This document shows positions 27,213 through 37,587 of a stretch of 64,000 nucleotides of DNA, in pieces (the stretch's first letter is position 1; the number at the start of each line of letters is the position of its first letter). The notes beneath the pieces are model-generated. The model was given only the letters and a program-made list of their open reading frames with translations, was not told where the DNA came from and searched no databases. Source of the stretch: DASVTR01 sp036382855 (lineage in GTDB: Bacteria > Acidobacteriota > Blastocatellia > Pyrinomonadales > Pyrinomonadaceae); NCBI GenBank assembly GCA_036382855.1, contig DASVPO010000031.1, forward strand, positions 45,414-109,413, in the 5' to 3' direction. The position numbers and the translations under genes were made by a program.

Positions 27213-27721
27213 GCTTCTAAAAGTTTACGCAAGCGTAGCTGCGTGATGCGGCGTTGTTCTCCGGCGGCGATGCGTAGCTCGGTCTGCGCGTCGTTCGATA
27301 AACGCTCTTCGCAGAGCGAAAGCATCTCGTCGGAATTCTTGCCGGTCGCGCAGACGATAAAGATATAACCGAACTTACGCAAGTAGACCCGATTGGCAGA
27401 GGCCAACGCTTCTTTAGTTTCGACTTCAGCGCCGCGCGTGCCCGATTGTTCTTCCTCAGACCAACGGCTGGCTTCCGCCGCCTGCGCGCGCGCGCCCTTT
27501 TTCTCTCCGATTTGCGGATGATGGCTGAAGGCTTCGAGCCAGTCGGCCGCTTTGAGCGACCACCAGATGCGGTCGGCCGTTGACAGTAAGCCTTCTATGT
27601 CACCGAAGGGGCGCGCGTCCGCCATAGCCTGCGCCCAGTTCCGAGAGCCGCAGCATTTCATCAACTCTGCCTGCGCAGCTTCGGGTGGTAGAGCGTTGAA
27701 TTCATCCAGCTTCAATTTCAA
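27209..27721 (-). CDS. uraD: OHCU decarboxylase
   Basis: UraD decarboxylates 2-oxo-4-hydroxy-4-carboxy-5-ureidoimidazoline to S-allantoin. The frame is open to 27886, but the homologous part starts with KLKLDEFNALPPEAA. I place the start at TTG 27721, which overlaps the allantoicase stop as TTGA and gives 170 residues, the family's normal length. The catalytic motif HPQIG is at 68-72 (SHHPQIGEKK). The C-terminal half has FGYIFIVCATGKNSDEML, also typical. The longer version would need 55 extra, Arg-rich residues that merely re-read the end of alc. Confidence 0.92.
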   Translation of the reverse strand: MKLKLDEFNALPPEAAQAELMKCCGSRNWAQAMADARPFGDIEGLLSTADRIWWSLKAADWLEAFSHHPQIGEKKGARAQAAEASRWSEEEQSGTRGAEVETKEALASANRVYLRKFGYIFIVCATGKNSDEMLSLCEERLSNDAQTELRIAAGEQRRITQLRLRKLLEA

Positions 27722-28716
27722 CTCGCACCGTCTTTGATTGTGCCCAGCAGTCGCAGGCGACTGACGCCACCATCCGGGTAGATGTTGAAGCGAACGTGCG
27801 TCGTCGTGTCTGCATGCTGTAGCTCTTCGTCGAAGAAGTGGCGCGTGTGCGCCTGAAGCTTTGTGCGCGGCAGCAACTCCTTCCAAGGCCAGGTATCAAA
27901 GCCAGCTTTGGCGCTTTCCTCCGCCGGGGCGTTGCATGCTTCAATAGAACAGCTTTCAGGAAAATTACCCTTGAAGTGTGCCGTATCAACTTCGACGCGT
28001 TGAATCGTTCCGGCCGCTCCCAGTTTGATGATGGTCCAATCGTGGCCGGGGCCGCGCCGTCGTTTAGTCTCCCATCCGTCGCTCATATCGAGAGAGCGCC
28101 CGGGCATAATCAGATTGTGCCTGTGGCCGAAGAACATATCGCTGCACGCCAGCACCAGCCCGCCATGCTCCACCGCCGCGAGGTCAAACTGCGGCCCCAA
28201 CCGTCGCCAGTCCGGCACGACTTCGCCGTAAACTCTCAAGCGCGCCACGCCTCCGTCCGGGTAAATCTTTAGCCGCAGATGCGTGAAGCGCTCTCCGTTT
28301 TCGACTGAGAAAAAATTCTGTGAATCGCCTTTAAGGTCAGACTGCGGTAACACCTCCATCCAGCGTGTTGACTCTGCGAGCAATCGCTCGACATCCGCGT
28401 TGCCGTCCACCGTGCACGCTTCCAGAGAACACTGCTCAGGATAGTTGCCACGAAAAAAGCTCGTGTCAACGACGACACCGCGCAAGCGCCCCGGCAAGCC
28501 CAACCGAATCAGACACCAATCATAGCCGGGCGTGCGACGGCGGCGCGACTCCCATCCGTCCATCCATTTTCCCAAATCCGTATACTTGCCTTCGATGAAG
28601 ATGGGCGCGCTCGGCTTCAACAGATTCTCCTTAGGCGCGAAAAACTCGTCGTTAGCAAAAAGCACAGCGCCGCCGACTCGCTCCGACGCCAAATCAACAA
28701 GCTCCGTAAAGTCCAT
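27718..28716 (-). CDS. alc: Allantoicase
   Basis: Allantoicase hydrolyses allantoate to S-ureidoglycolate and urea. The 332-residue product shows the internal duplication of the family: DGWESRRRRTPGYDWCLIRL near residue 53 is echoed by DGWETKRRRGPGHDWTIIKL near residue 215, and each half ends with an IYPDGGVxRLR strand (IYPDGGVARLRVYGEV, IYPDGGVSRLRLLGTI). Both beta-jelly-roll halves look complete. Its choice over an allantoate amidohydrolase means the pathway releases urea rather than ammonia. The ATG shares one base with the allantoinase stop (TGATG), so the genes are translated together. Confidence 0.97.
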   Translation of the reverse strand: MDFTELVDLASERVGGAVLFANDEFFAPKENLLKPSAPIFIEGKYTDLGKWMDGWESRRRRTPGYDWCLIRLGLPGRLRGVVVDTSFFRGNYPEQCSLEACTVDGNADVERLLAESTRWMEVLPQSDLKGDSQNFFSVENGERFTHLRLKIYPDGGVARLRVYGEVVPDWRRLGPQFDLAAVEHGGLVLACSDMFFGHRHNLIMPGRSLDMSDGWETKRRRGPGHDWTIIKLGAAGTIQRVEVDTAHFKGNFPESCSIEACNAPAEESAKAGFDTWPWKELLPRTKLQAHTRHFFDEELQHADTTTHVRFNIYPDGGVSRLRLLGTIKDGAS

Positions 28717-30098
28717 CAGCGAAAATCTCCTCGCAGCAGCAACCTGCCCAAAGGCTTCGCGGCAGGAAAGCGCCCGCCATCATAAACAAGCTCGCCGCGC
28801 AAAAATGTTTTTTGAACTACACCACGAAAACGTCTACCGGCGTAAGGCGTCAACTGATGACGGTGATGAATTGCAGCGCGACTAACGTCAAACGTCGCCT
28901 CAGGTTTCCAGATCACAATGTCGGCGTCAGCGCCCGCAACGATAGCTCCCTTACGTTTGTCCAGCCCGACGAGACGCGCCGGAGCGCTGCATACCCACTC
29001 CATTACACGTTCGATTGAAAAGCCACGCTCGCTCGCTTCAGTCCAGACAATCGGCAGCCTGAATTGCAGAGAAGAGATGCCGCCCCACGCCTGTAAAAAA
29101 TCTCCCGTCTCGCGATGCTTCATAGCGGGCGGGCAAGGCGAATGGTCTGAGACGACCATCTCGATTATCCCTTGGCCCAAAGCCTCCCACAGCTTTTCCT
29201 GATTCTCGCGTTCGCGAATCGGCGGACAACACTTAAACTCCGTCGCCCCGTCCGCAATCTCTTCCGCGACGAAAGCAAGATAGTGCGGGCACGTCTCCGC
29301 CGTAATCGCCACGCCCTCGTCTTTCGCCTGCCTGATAAGCGGCAACGCATCTGCCGACGAATGATGAACAATATGCACACGCGCGCCCGTCTCACGACTC
29401 AAACGAATCATCAACGCGACTGCCTCATTTTCAGCGGCACGCGGACGCGAACGCAGGAATGTCTCATAACGTCGCGGGTCAGCTTGTTCGTCATGCGCCT
29501 GCGCGCTCATAGCCTGCTCAATCGGCGCGGGCGTTTCGGCGTGCACAATAAGTACCGCGCCCATCTCTTTTAGTTCAGGCATCGCGGCGCGCAAAGTCTC
29601 TTCCGTAACGTTCGGAAACTCATCAACGCCAGAATGAACCAGAAAACACTTGAACCCGACGACGCCCGCCTCGAACATCGGCCGCAACTCCGCCAGATTG
29701 CCCGGCACGACGCCACCCCAGAAGCCCACATCTACCGCACACTGCCCCAGCGCCGCATCGAGCTTGGCCCGCAAGCCTTCAACGCTCGTCGTCGGCGGAA
29801 TGCTGTTGAGCGGCATTTCGATGAGCGTCGTGACGCCGCCTGCGGCGGCCGCGCGCGTCGCCGTCTCGAATCCCTCCCAATCAGTTCGACCCGGCTCGTT
29901 GACATGGACATGCGTGTCCACCAATCCGGGCATGACTATTGAGTCGTCGTCGGCTTCAACAACCGGGCAGCCCAACGGCAAATCATCGAACTGAGCAACC
30001 GCCTCGATGCGTCCCTGACTGATATGAAGAGCAGCCGGGCCGACCCTTTCCGGCGTCGCAACCCTGCGACCGCGAATGATGAAATCGGGAAGGCTCAT
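28716..30098 (-). CDS. allB: Allantoinase
   Basis: AllB opens the hydantoin ring of allantoin to give allantoate. The 460-residue amidohydrolase has the metal-binding DTHVHVNEPG (His63, His65), the lysine that should be carbamylated (Lys150 in GVVGFKCFLVHSG), further ligands in VLIVHAETP and VHIVHHSSAD, and Asp in VVSDHSPCP. I chose the ATG at 30098; an in-frame TTG five codons upstream exists but has no better ribosome site. It is followed directly by alc and preceded by 60 bases after the FAD subunit of xanthine dehydrogenase. Confidence 0.95.
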   Translation of the reverse strand: MSLPDFIIRGRRVATPERVGPAALHISQGRIEAVAQFDDLPLGCPVVEADDDSIVMPGLVDTHVHVNEPGRTDWEGFETATRAAAAGGVTTLIEMPLNSIPPTTSVEGLRAKLDAALGQCAVDVGFWGGVVPGNLAELRPMFEAGVVGFKCFLVHSGVDEFPNVTEETLRAAMPELKEMGAVLIVHAETPAPIEQAMSAQAHDEQADPRRYETFLRSRPRAAENEAVALMIRLSRETGARVHIVHHSSADALPLIRQAKDEGVAITAETCPHYLAFVAEEIADGATEFKCCPPIRERENQEKLWEALGQGIIEMVVSDHSPCPPAMKHRETGDFLQAWGGISSLQFRLPIVWTEASERGFSIERVMEWVCSAPARLVGLDKRKGAIVAGADADIVIWKPEATFDVSRAAIHHRHQLTPYAGRRFRGVVQKTFLRGELVYDGGRFPAAKPLGRLLLRGDFR

Positions 30099-30158
30099 CT
30101 CTGGAAAGCACAAAACAGTTTGACGTTAAAACTTTCCTTTGGGCTCTTTACCATGAAT

Positions 30159-31036
30159 TTAAATAGTAAGGCTCTCGCCGTTCTTGAGCTTCAGCAGAAA
30201 ATCTTGCAACACGTTTGCTGCAACGCGCAGGCGATAGCGGGCGGTCGAGCGAACGTCGTCAATGGGCACAATCTCTTTCGCGAGTTCGTCTCCGGCTGCG
30301 CTGATAGCATCCTCGTCAAGTTTCCGGCTCAGCAGAAACTCTTCCGTCTTCAAACAACGGAGCGGCACAGGCGCAACGCTCCCCAAAGCGAGGCGTATGT
30401 CTCTGACCTCGCCCTGCTCAACGCGCGCAGCGCCCGCAAAACAGACCTTCGAGATGGCCTGCGCCTTTCGCGTGCCCACCTTGCGATAGTATTGCTGCAA
30501 GCCTGTGGTTGTGCGCGGCAGGCGAATGCTGCGCAGCAGTTCATCAGAGCGCAGCAGCATCTTCTTGTAGCCTGTGTGAAAATCCTTGTAAGAGACGCGG
30601 CGTGTGCCGCTGGCGGAGACGAGTTCGAGTTCGGCGTCGTAGATGAGCAGGGCTGGAGGTGAATCGGCTGCGGGCGATGCGTTAACGATGTTGCCGCCGA
30701 GCGTGCCGCGATTCTGTATGGCGAGGCCGCCCGTCTCGGACGCCGCCTGGCAGAGCAACGGAAACTCGCTTTGCAGAACATCGTGTGCCTGCACATCCGT
30801 GTATGTCGTCAAAGCTCCGAGCGTGATGTGTGCGGGCGCGACTTCGATGCCGCGCAATTCCGGCAGGTTCCAGATGTTGACAAACTTCGTGTGGGCCAGT
30901 CTTCCGGCCTCGAAGAGCACCATCAAATCCGTGCCGCCGGCGAAGGGACGCCACACCCCCGGCTCACCCGCCAGCACCGCAAGCGCTTCGTTCAAATTAC
31001 GCGGAGTCTTTAATTCATAATCTGGAAGATAAGCCC

Positions 31037-31040
<4 letters not shown>
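30159..31040 (-). CDS. xdhB: Xanthine dehydrogenase, FAD-binding subunit
   Basis: The 293-residue product is the FAD subunit of a three-subunit molybdenum hydroxylase. RPFAGGTDLMV binds the FAD pyrophosphate, and IQNRGTLGGNIVNASPAADS is the second FAD motif. The FAD subunit passes electrons from the iron-sulphur subunit to the final acceptor. There is no 4Fe-4S insertion, unlike the homologue at 50709. The start is TTG at 31040, overlapping the iron-sulphur subunit stop as TTGA. The operon context with allantoin genes supports xanthine/hypoxanthine as substrate. The symbol follows E. coli usage. Confidence 0.92.
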
Positions 31041-31520
<480 letters not shown>

Positions 31521-31528
<8 letters not shown>

Positions 31529-33755
31529 GCTCAACCTCCATCTCCTGCATCAGCGATTCGGGAAGCAGCGGGATGTAGTTGATGCTAAGCGCGGTCGCAT
31601 TTTCGATGGCGTTGAGGATGGCCGGAGCAGGGCCGTCCATCGGCAATTCTCCGATGCCTTTCGCACCCTTCGGCCCGTACGCGTAAGGCTGCTCTGCAAA
31701 GAAGACACGGATGGGCGGAATGTCTGCGGCAGTCGGCATGATGTAGTTGGTCATCTGGTTATTAATCATCCGTCCGTCCTGCCAGACGACCTGTTCATAG
31801 AGCGCGTAGCCGATGGCCTGCGCGACACCGCCCTCTATCTGTCCCGCTGCGAGCACGGGATGAATCACGCGCCCCACTTCCTGCACGGCGACGAAATCAT
31901 CAACGCGCGTCTCGTACGTCAGAGGGTCAACGGTCACTTCCGCCACATAGACGGCCCAGGCGAAAGCGCCGTAAGCGTCGCCCCTGTATTTCTCGTCATC
32001 CCACTCGATTCCCGGTGGAGCTTGATACTTACTGAACGTCTTCAGAGGCCCGTGCTCTTCGATATACTGCGCGCAGGCTTTACGGAAATCTTCCTGCGTA
32101 TACTCTTCGCTTAGCAATGAATGCCCGACGAGCGTCTGCTTCAAAGCGAGAGCAGCGGATTCGACCAGCTTGCCGACAATCATGCTGGTGCGCGAGGCGA
32201 CCGTTGGCCCACTGTTCGGAACGTGCGCCGTGTCCGGCTGCGAGACTTCGATTAACTCGTAGTCAATGCCAAGAGTTTCGGCTGCAATCTGCGAGAAGAC
32301 AGTATTAGTGCCCTGCCCTATCTCGGTGCTCGCGGCCAGCACACGCACGCGCCCCTCTGCGGTCGCTTCAAGTCCCACAACCGATTCCAGATACTTTTCG
32401 CCCGACCCCGTAAAGCCAGCGCCGTGCATAAACGTTGCGAAGCCGATGCCCTTCTTCTTCCGACTGACAACATTTCCGGCAGCGAATCTCTCAAGCTTCG
32501 CGTGATAGTCAGTCAACTCAAACGCGCGGTCGAGAAGCTTTCCTAAGTCAACCTTCTCGCGTATGACCTGCCCGGTCGCCGTAGTCTCTCCCTCGCGTAT
32601 AAAGTTGCGGCGGCGAAACTCTTCCGCGCTTAGGCCCAACGTCGCCGCGACCTTATTCAAATGTCTTTCGAGCGCAAAGATGCTCTGCGGCGCGCCGAAG
32701 CCGCGGAAGGCTCCGTGCGGCGGCACGTTGGTCGCGACGGCGCGGCTTCTGATGCGCACGTTCGGGCAGTTGTAAGGCCCTGCGGCGTGAATCGTCCCGC
32801 GTGAAAGGACGACGGACGAGAGCGTCGCGTATGCTCCGCCATCAACGACGAAGTCTATCTCCATGCCGAGCAACTTTCCGTCGCGCGTGACGGCGGTGCG
32901 ATGCTTTGTCAATGAAGGGTGGCGCTTGGTCGTAGCCGACATGTCTTCGGCGCGGTCGTAGATAATCTTGACGGGCTTGCCGGATTTCCAGGCGAGCAGC
33001 GCCGCATGGCCCGCAATCATCGAAGGATATTCTTCCTTGCCGCCGAAGCCGCCGCCCGTCTCCATCTGTATGACGCGCACTTTTTCGTCCGGCAGATTGA
33101 ACAATTTAAGAAGTGCCTTGTGAACATAGTAAGGACACTGCATCGAACCCCAGACGGTGACGCCTTCCTGCGCGTTAGCGATTGCGATAGCGCCGTTGTT
33201 CTCTATGTAAAGCTGCTCCTGCGCGCCCGTTCGATATTCACCTTCGACGATAACAACGTCCGCCTTCGCCCACACTTCGTCAACATTGCCCTTCTCAACA
33301 TGAAAGGTCTTGAAGACGTTATCCTCGCCCCAGATAATCTCCTTCTTATTGAGTGAATCATCGAGCGAGAAGAGGGCGGGCAGCGGCTCGACTTCAACAC
33401 GGACGCTACGGCGCGCTTTTTCGAGCAGGTATTTGTCCCTATGTGCGAGCAGCAGGATTGGCTCTTCCGGGTGGTTGACAAACTCTCCGGCCAGATAGGG
33501 CTGGTCATTCAAGATTAACGCGACGTAGTTTGCGCCCGGCACATCTCTGGCAGTGACGATTGTGAACTCGCCCCACGGAATACTGTCATCCGTAAACGAA
33601 ATGTTCCTGATACGACCGCGCGGCGCAGGGCTACGCACGGTTGCGCCGTAGAGCATGTCTGGAAAGCTCATATCGTCAATGTAGCGCGATTGGCCCGTCA
33701 CCTTCCGTCGCCCCTCTTTGCGCGGGACGGGCTTGCCGACGAGTGTGTCCGTCAT
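31521..33755 (-). CDS. xdhA: Xanthine dehydrogenase, molybdopterin-binding subunit
   Basis: The 744-residue catalytic subunit hydroxylates hypoxanthine and xanthine to urate. Landmarks are the N-terminal KVTGQSRYIDDMSFPDMLYG, the GGGFGGKEE loop that holds the cofactor, RGFGAPQSIFALE, and the catalytic-glutamate loop KGIGELPM near the C-terminus. The protein is cytoplasmic: no signal peptide is present. It starts 15 bases after the small secreted-protein gene at 33771 and overlaps the iron-sulphur gene by 8 bases. Family membership is certain; substrate specificity is inferred from the uraD/uraH/allB/alc neighbours. Confidence 0.94.
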
Positions 33756-33770
33756 CTGTAAAAAATTTCC

Positions 33771-34253
33771 TCAGCCGGTGAAAGAGCGTGCTATCCGTGT
33801 TGTGACCGCGTTGTAGGTAGACTTCTGCGCTTCGTCGTATTCGATGGTAAAGGTCTTCAACACACCACCTTTGAACATCGTCTTCTGATAGAAAATTTTC
33901 CCGTTATTATAACCTGAGACGACGAACCAGTTGCGATTGAACGTTCTGTAAGTAACGTTCTTACCGGCCTGTGCTTCCGCGTAGGCTTCCTCAAGCCCGC
34001 CACCCATATTTTGTGAGCCGTAAACGCGCATCTCCGCCGACCCATCCCTTGAGCGAAAAGCCTGCCCGTCGCCGTTGTCCGCTTCGCCCTGCGGCACGAG
34101 CAGGTTTGACGGGTAAGAGATGGAATAATTATAACGAGCGTTCGCGTATGTCTTATAAACTACGCGCTGCGCGCGCCCTGCGGTGTAAACATTGCTCACA
34201 GCAAAGGCCAGACACAGCACAGCAATTACGATTGCAGAAACCTGCTTCCTCAT
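33771..34253 (-). CDS. Secreted protein within the purine operon
   Basis: The 160-residue product has a signal peptide (VSAIVIAVLCLAFAVSNVYT). The mature part contains YKTYANARYNYSISYPSNLL, an opening seen in small secreted proteins that bind or resemble PsbP/DUF1795-type folds; I regard that as a weak resemblance. The start is ATG 34253: AAGGAG lies exactly 6 bases upstream, whereas an ATG two codons earlier abuts it with no spacing. It lies 15 bases before xdhA and so should be on the same transcript, although an envelope role in purine use is not obvious. Confidence 0.82.
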   Translation of the reverse strand: MRKQVSAIVIAVLCLAFAVSNVYTAGRAQRVVYKTYANARYNYSISYPSNLLVPQGEADNGDGQAFRSRDGSAEMRVYGSQNMGGGLEEAYAEAQAGKNVTYRTFNRNWFVVSGYNNGKIFYQKTMFKGGVLKTFTIEYDEAQKSTYNAVTTRIARSFTG

Positions 34254-34395
34254 CAACATCTCCTTTTTCCAACGCTCAATCTAAAACGGGTCGCGGAAGA
34301 TTAGCACACGAAAAGCGTTTTCGCGCAGGAGTCGTATTCCTTTCTTCGTCCGCCGCTTTTAGCCGTTTAGTGAATCCTACTATATTTCTCCTCAG

Positions 34396-35691
34396 TCACG
34401 AAAATTTTGCGTGCTCAAGCAGGAGCAGTCCAACCGAGACGAGCGCCAGCGCATACATCACAGGATGAATCTCTCGCCGCCGCCCGGCCAGCAGGTAGAG
34501 CGCGACGTGTGAGACGAAGCCCCACAGGATTCCCTGCGTGATTGAGAACGTCAGCGGAATCAGGATAATCGTCAGAAAGGCTGGGAGCGCGTCTTCCATC
34601 TTCGCGAAAGAGAGTCCGGCGACGCTGCGAAACATGGTTGCACCGACGAGTATCAGAACGGGCGCGGTCGCGTAAGGCGGAACCATCGCCGCCAGCGGAG
34701 CGACGAAGAAGCATGGAAGAAAACAGAGCGCGGTGAAGACTGAAGTCAATCCTGTGCGCCCGCCCATCTCAATGCCTGCGATGGATTCGATGTAGGCCGT
34801 CCCAGAGCTTGTTCCCGCAAGGCCAGCGCCGAACGTTGCGCAGGCGTCAACGATTAATCCTTCTTTAAGATTGACGGGATGACCGTGTTCGTCCAACATC
34901 CCGGCCGCGTGAGAGACGCCTATGAAGGTCGAGATGGAATCGAAGAGGTCTGTAAAGAGAATAGAGATGATTGCGGGAAGGAAGGCGAGTTGCACCGAGC
35001 CGCGAATGTCGAGCTTGAGAAAGACGCTCCTGAAATCGGGCCAACTGAAAAACTGCGCGGGCGCTTTCACCAGTCCAAGCGCCCACGCGACGAGCGTGAC
35101 GGCGAAGATGCCCGCCAGAAAAGCCAGCGGGCTTTTACGGCCGAGCAGCCAGATAGTTAAAAGCGCACTTAGGATAGCGAGCAGCGCCTTGAGGTCGAGC
35201 GTTCCGAGTTTGACGAACGTGACCGGGTCGTTGACGATAAAGCCCGCGTTCCTGAGGCCGATGAAGGTCAGAAAAATTCCGATGCCTGCGGCGGTCGCGA
35301 TTCTCAGAGACGGCGGAATCGCACGCGCAATCGTCGCCCGCACGGGCGTCACGGAGACGAGCAGAAAGAGCACGCCCGCCCAGAAGACAATGCCGAGCGC
35401 CACCGTCCACGGCACTTTTTGTCCCAGAATAATGGTGAACGCGAAGAAGGCGTTGATGCCCATGCCGGGAGCGACGGCAAACGGCAATCGTGCGTAAAGG
35501 CCCATCAACAGCGTCATCGTAAAACAGACGAGCACGGTCGCGGTCAACACTCCGCTGAAAGCCATCCCAGTGCCTTCCGTCGCGAGAATCGAGGGATTGA
35601 CGACGACAATGTAGGCCATCGTGAAGAAGGTCGTGATGCCTGCCAGCGCTTCGGTGTAGATGCTCGTCCGTTTAGTTTTGGGCGTCTCCAT
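34396..35691 (-). CDS. AzgA-type NCS2 purine permease
   Basis: The product is a 431-residue inner-membrane protein with about 12-14 spans. ALAGITTFFTMAYIVVVNPSI, AVAPGMGINAFFAFTIILGQ, and FTDLFDSISTFIGVSHAAGM are signatures of the AzgA branch of NCS2 transporters, which import adenine, guanine or hypoxanthine with protons. The frame extends 28 codons upstream, but METPKTKRTSIYTEALAGIT is the conserved beginning, so I place the start at 35691; the choice also fits the promoter at 35774. It is the first gene of the purine block, with 142 bases before the secreted-protein gene. Substrate is by family and context. Confidence 0.92.
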   Translation of the reverse strand: METPKTKRTSIYTEALAGITTFFTMAYIVVVNPSILATEGTGMAFSGVLTATVLVCFTMTLLMGLYARLPFAVAPGMGINAFFAFTIILGQKVPWTVALGIVFWAGVLFLLVSVTPVRATIARAIPPSLRIATAAGIGIFLTFIGLRNAGFIVNDPVTFVKLGTLDLKALLAILSALLTIWLLGRKSPLAFLAGIFAVTLVAWALGLVKAPAQFFSWPDFRSVFLKLDIRGSVQLAFLPAIISILFTDLFDSISTFIGVSHAAGMLDEHGHPVNLKEGLIVDACATFGAGLAGTSSGTAYIESIAGIEMGGRTGLTSVFTALCFLPCFFVAPLAAMVPPYATAPVLILVGATMFRSVAGLSFAKMEDALPAFLTIILIPLTFSITQGILWGFVSHVALYLLAGRRREIHPVMYALALVSVGLLLLEHAKFS

Positions 35692-35773
35692 GCGGCGTGC
35701 TCTGGTCGGAAGTTTGATGAAAGAGCGAAATCTGCGCCGGACACTTGCTACGTAATATAGACAGGCGGGCGAC

Positions 35774-35779
35774 ATTATA
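35774..35779 (-). promoter_or_regulatory. Candidate -10 element of the purine block
   Basis: A perfect TATAAT on the minus strand (35779-35774) lies about 80 bases upstream of the permease ATG. No convincing -35 hexamer is seen at 16-18 bases, which suggests an activator or an extended-type promoter. Confidence 0.4.
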
Positions 35780-35930
35780 GCCTATCTCAGTTATCCACGA
35801 AGCACGACCTGCCCCGCGCTCTGGGCCAACCGTGCACACCAGCCTGAGATTTAAGTAATGAGTTGGAAGCTGGTTTTGAAAAACGTCCACATCCGTTAAC
35901 GGCCACAGCCATCTACAGCCGCAGCCGTTT

Positions 35931-37568
35931 TTAGTCTGCGAGGATGCGCGGATGAAAGCGTTTGACGTAGTCGCGATAAGCTGCGATTTCGTGTGCGGCC
36001 CTCTCTTCAGACCAGTTCAGATAGCGGCGCGCAATCTGCGCGGCTGCCTCATCAGCATCTAACCCGACCGAAGCGCTCAAGCCGACCATCGTGCGGCGCA
36101 GCAGGCAATCAACAAGCGTCTCGGCCATCTCTTCGCGAAAAGAGAACAACACCTCCGCGCCGATAGCAGCGGTTCCGGCGCTGAAAACTTCGGCCAGCCG
36201 CGCATCTTCCTGCGCGAGTCTGAGCACAAGTCGTGCGCGCGTTCCGTAAACGCGCAGCAGTCGCTCGCTGACGGCGCGTGGAAGCTTGCTCTGCTTGATG
36301 AAGCGCTCGCTGAATGTGTTGAAGTCTGCCGAATCTTCGCTGGTAGCACCGGGCAGAGGTGTTTGCCTCGTCGTGCAGGGAACGCTCCTGCGTTTGAGTT
36401 TACGGAACAACAGGTTGACTGACTGCTCTGCGAGGTTGCGGTAAGTTGTCAGCTTGCCGCCGACGATGGAGAGCAAGCCTTCGAGGTGTGGGGCATGGTC
36501 GTGTATGAAGTGGCGGCGGGTGAGGCTCTTTTCCGTGCGGTCGTCGCAGTAAGCGAGCGGGCGTATGCCTGAGTAGGTGTAGGCGACGGCAGCGCGCGTC
36601 AATTGTGCCTGAGGGATAATGCGATTCGTCTCATCGAGCAGGTAGTCAATCTCCGAGCGGTCGGCTTCGACGTGATTAAGCTCGCCCTGATAACGCAGGT
36701 CGGTCGTGCCTATCAGGTACAGTTCGTTCCAAGGGATGATGAAGAAGGGCCTTCCGTCCGCGCTCGCCTCCACGTAGAGCGCATCAGCGGGCGCACCCTG
36801 AAAAGGTTCGACGATGATGTGGCTGCCCTTCGTGCCGCCAATGAGGCGCGGCGCGCGGGCATTGAAACCGGCGAGCATCTCATCCACCCAAGGCCCTGCA
36901 ACGTTGATGACCGCAGATGCGTGCGCCTTGTGCATGCCGCCTTCGAGGATGTCTGTAAACTCGACGCCGCACACCTTGTTGCCTTCGAGAATGAATTGCT
37001 CAACGCGTGCGTAAGTTAAAATAAGTGCCCCGTGCTCGCGTGCGGAAAGAGCGTTTTCAAGGACGAGGCGTTCGGCGTAGGCGATTTGCGCGTCGTAATA
37101 GAGGGCTGCGCCGCGCAAGCCTTCGCGGTTGAGGCCGGGCGCGCGTGTTGCGGCCTCGTCGCGCGAGAGCATTCGATGACGCTTGAGCGATTTATCAAAC
37201 GAGAGCAGATCATAAGCGACCATTCCGGCGCGAATGGTCAACGGGCCGCGACGCGCCCGCTCGTAAATCGGAATCAGCATCGGCAACGGCCTGACGAGAT
37301 GCGGCGCAAGACGAAAAAGGCGCTCACGCTCGCGCAGAGACTCACGCACAAGCGCAAGCTCGCCGTGTTCCAGGTAGCGCAGTCCGCCGTGTATGAGGCG
37401 AGTGGACCAGCTTGTCGTCCCGCTCGACAAATCGCCTTTGTCCAGCAGCAGCACTTTCAATCCGCGCAGCGCAGCGTCGCGTGCAATACCAGCGCCGTTG
37501 ATGCCGGCGCCGACGATGATGACATCGAAGCTGGCGCTGGCGATGTCTGCCGGAATGCGTGTGTTCAT
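35931..37568 (-). CDS. glpD: Aerobic glycerol-3-phosphate dehydrogenase
   Basis: The 545-residue FAD-dependent enzyme oxidises glycerol-3-phosphate to dihydroxyacetone phosphate and feeds electrons to quinones. The N-terminal dinucleotide motif VIIVGAGINGAGIARDAALR (residues 16-35) and the following GDLSSGTTSWSTRLIHGGLR are diagnostic; LIGTTDLRYQG and SIVGGKLTTYR match the FAD/substrate region and the C-terminal alpha-helical domain is present. It is membrane-associated without spans. It follows glpK by 19 bases on the same strand, so the two form an operon for glycerol use; no glycerol facilitator gene is in the window. Confidence 0.95.
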   Translation of the reverse strand: MNTRIPADIASASFDVIIVGAGINGAGIARDAALRGLKVLLLDKGDLSSGTTSWSTRLIHGGLRYLEHGELALVRESLRERERLFRLAPHLVRPLPMLIPIYERARRGPLTIRAGMVAYDLLSFDKSLKRHRMLSRDEAATRAPGLNREGLRGAALYYDAQIAYAERLVLENALSAREHGALILTYARVEQFILEGNKVCGVEFTDILEGGMHKAHASAVINVAGPWVDEMLAGFNARAPRLIGGTKGSHIIVEPFQGAPADALYVEASADGRPFFIIPWNELYLIGTTDLRYQGELNHVEADRSEIDYLLDETNRIIPQAQLTRAAVAYTYSGIRPLAYCDDRTEKSLTRRHFIHDHAPHLEGLLSIVGGKLTTYRNLAEQSVNLLFRKLKRRSVPCTTRQTPLPGATSEDSADFNTFSERFIKQSKLPRAVSERLLRVYGTRARLVLRLAQEDARLAEVFSAGTAAIGAEVLFSFREEMAETLVDCLLRRTMVGLSASVGLDADEAAAQIARRYLNWSEERAAHEIAAYRDYVKRFHPRILAD

Positions 37569-37587
37569 CTCAAGCGCGTTAACTTAA

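Noticed and set aside
27722..27886. 55-codon N-terminal extension of uraD
   Set aside because: It only re-reads the end of alc in another frame and would make UraD much longer than its family; the TTG at 27721 fits better.
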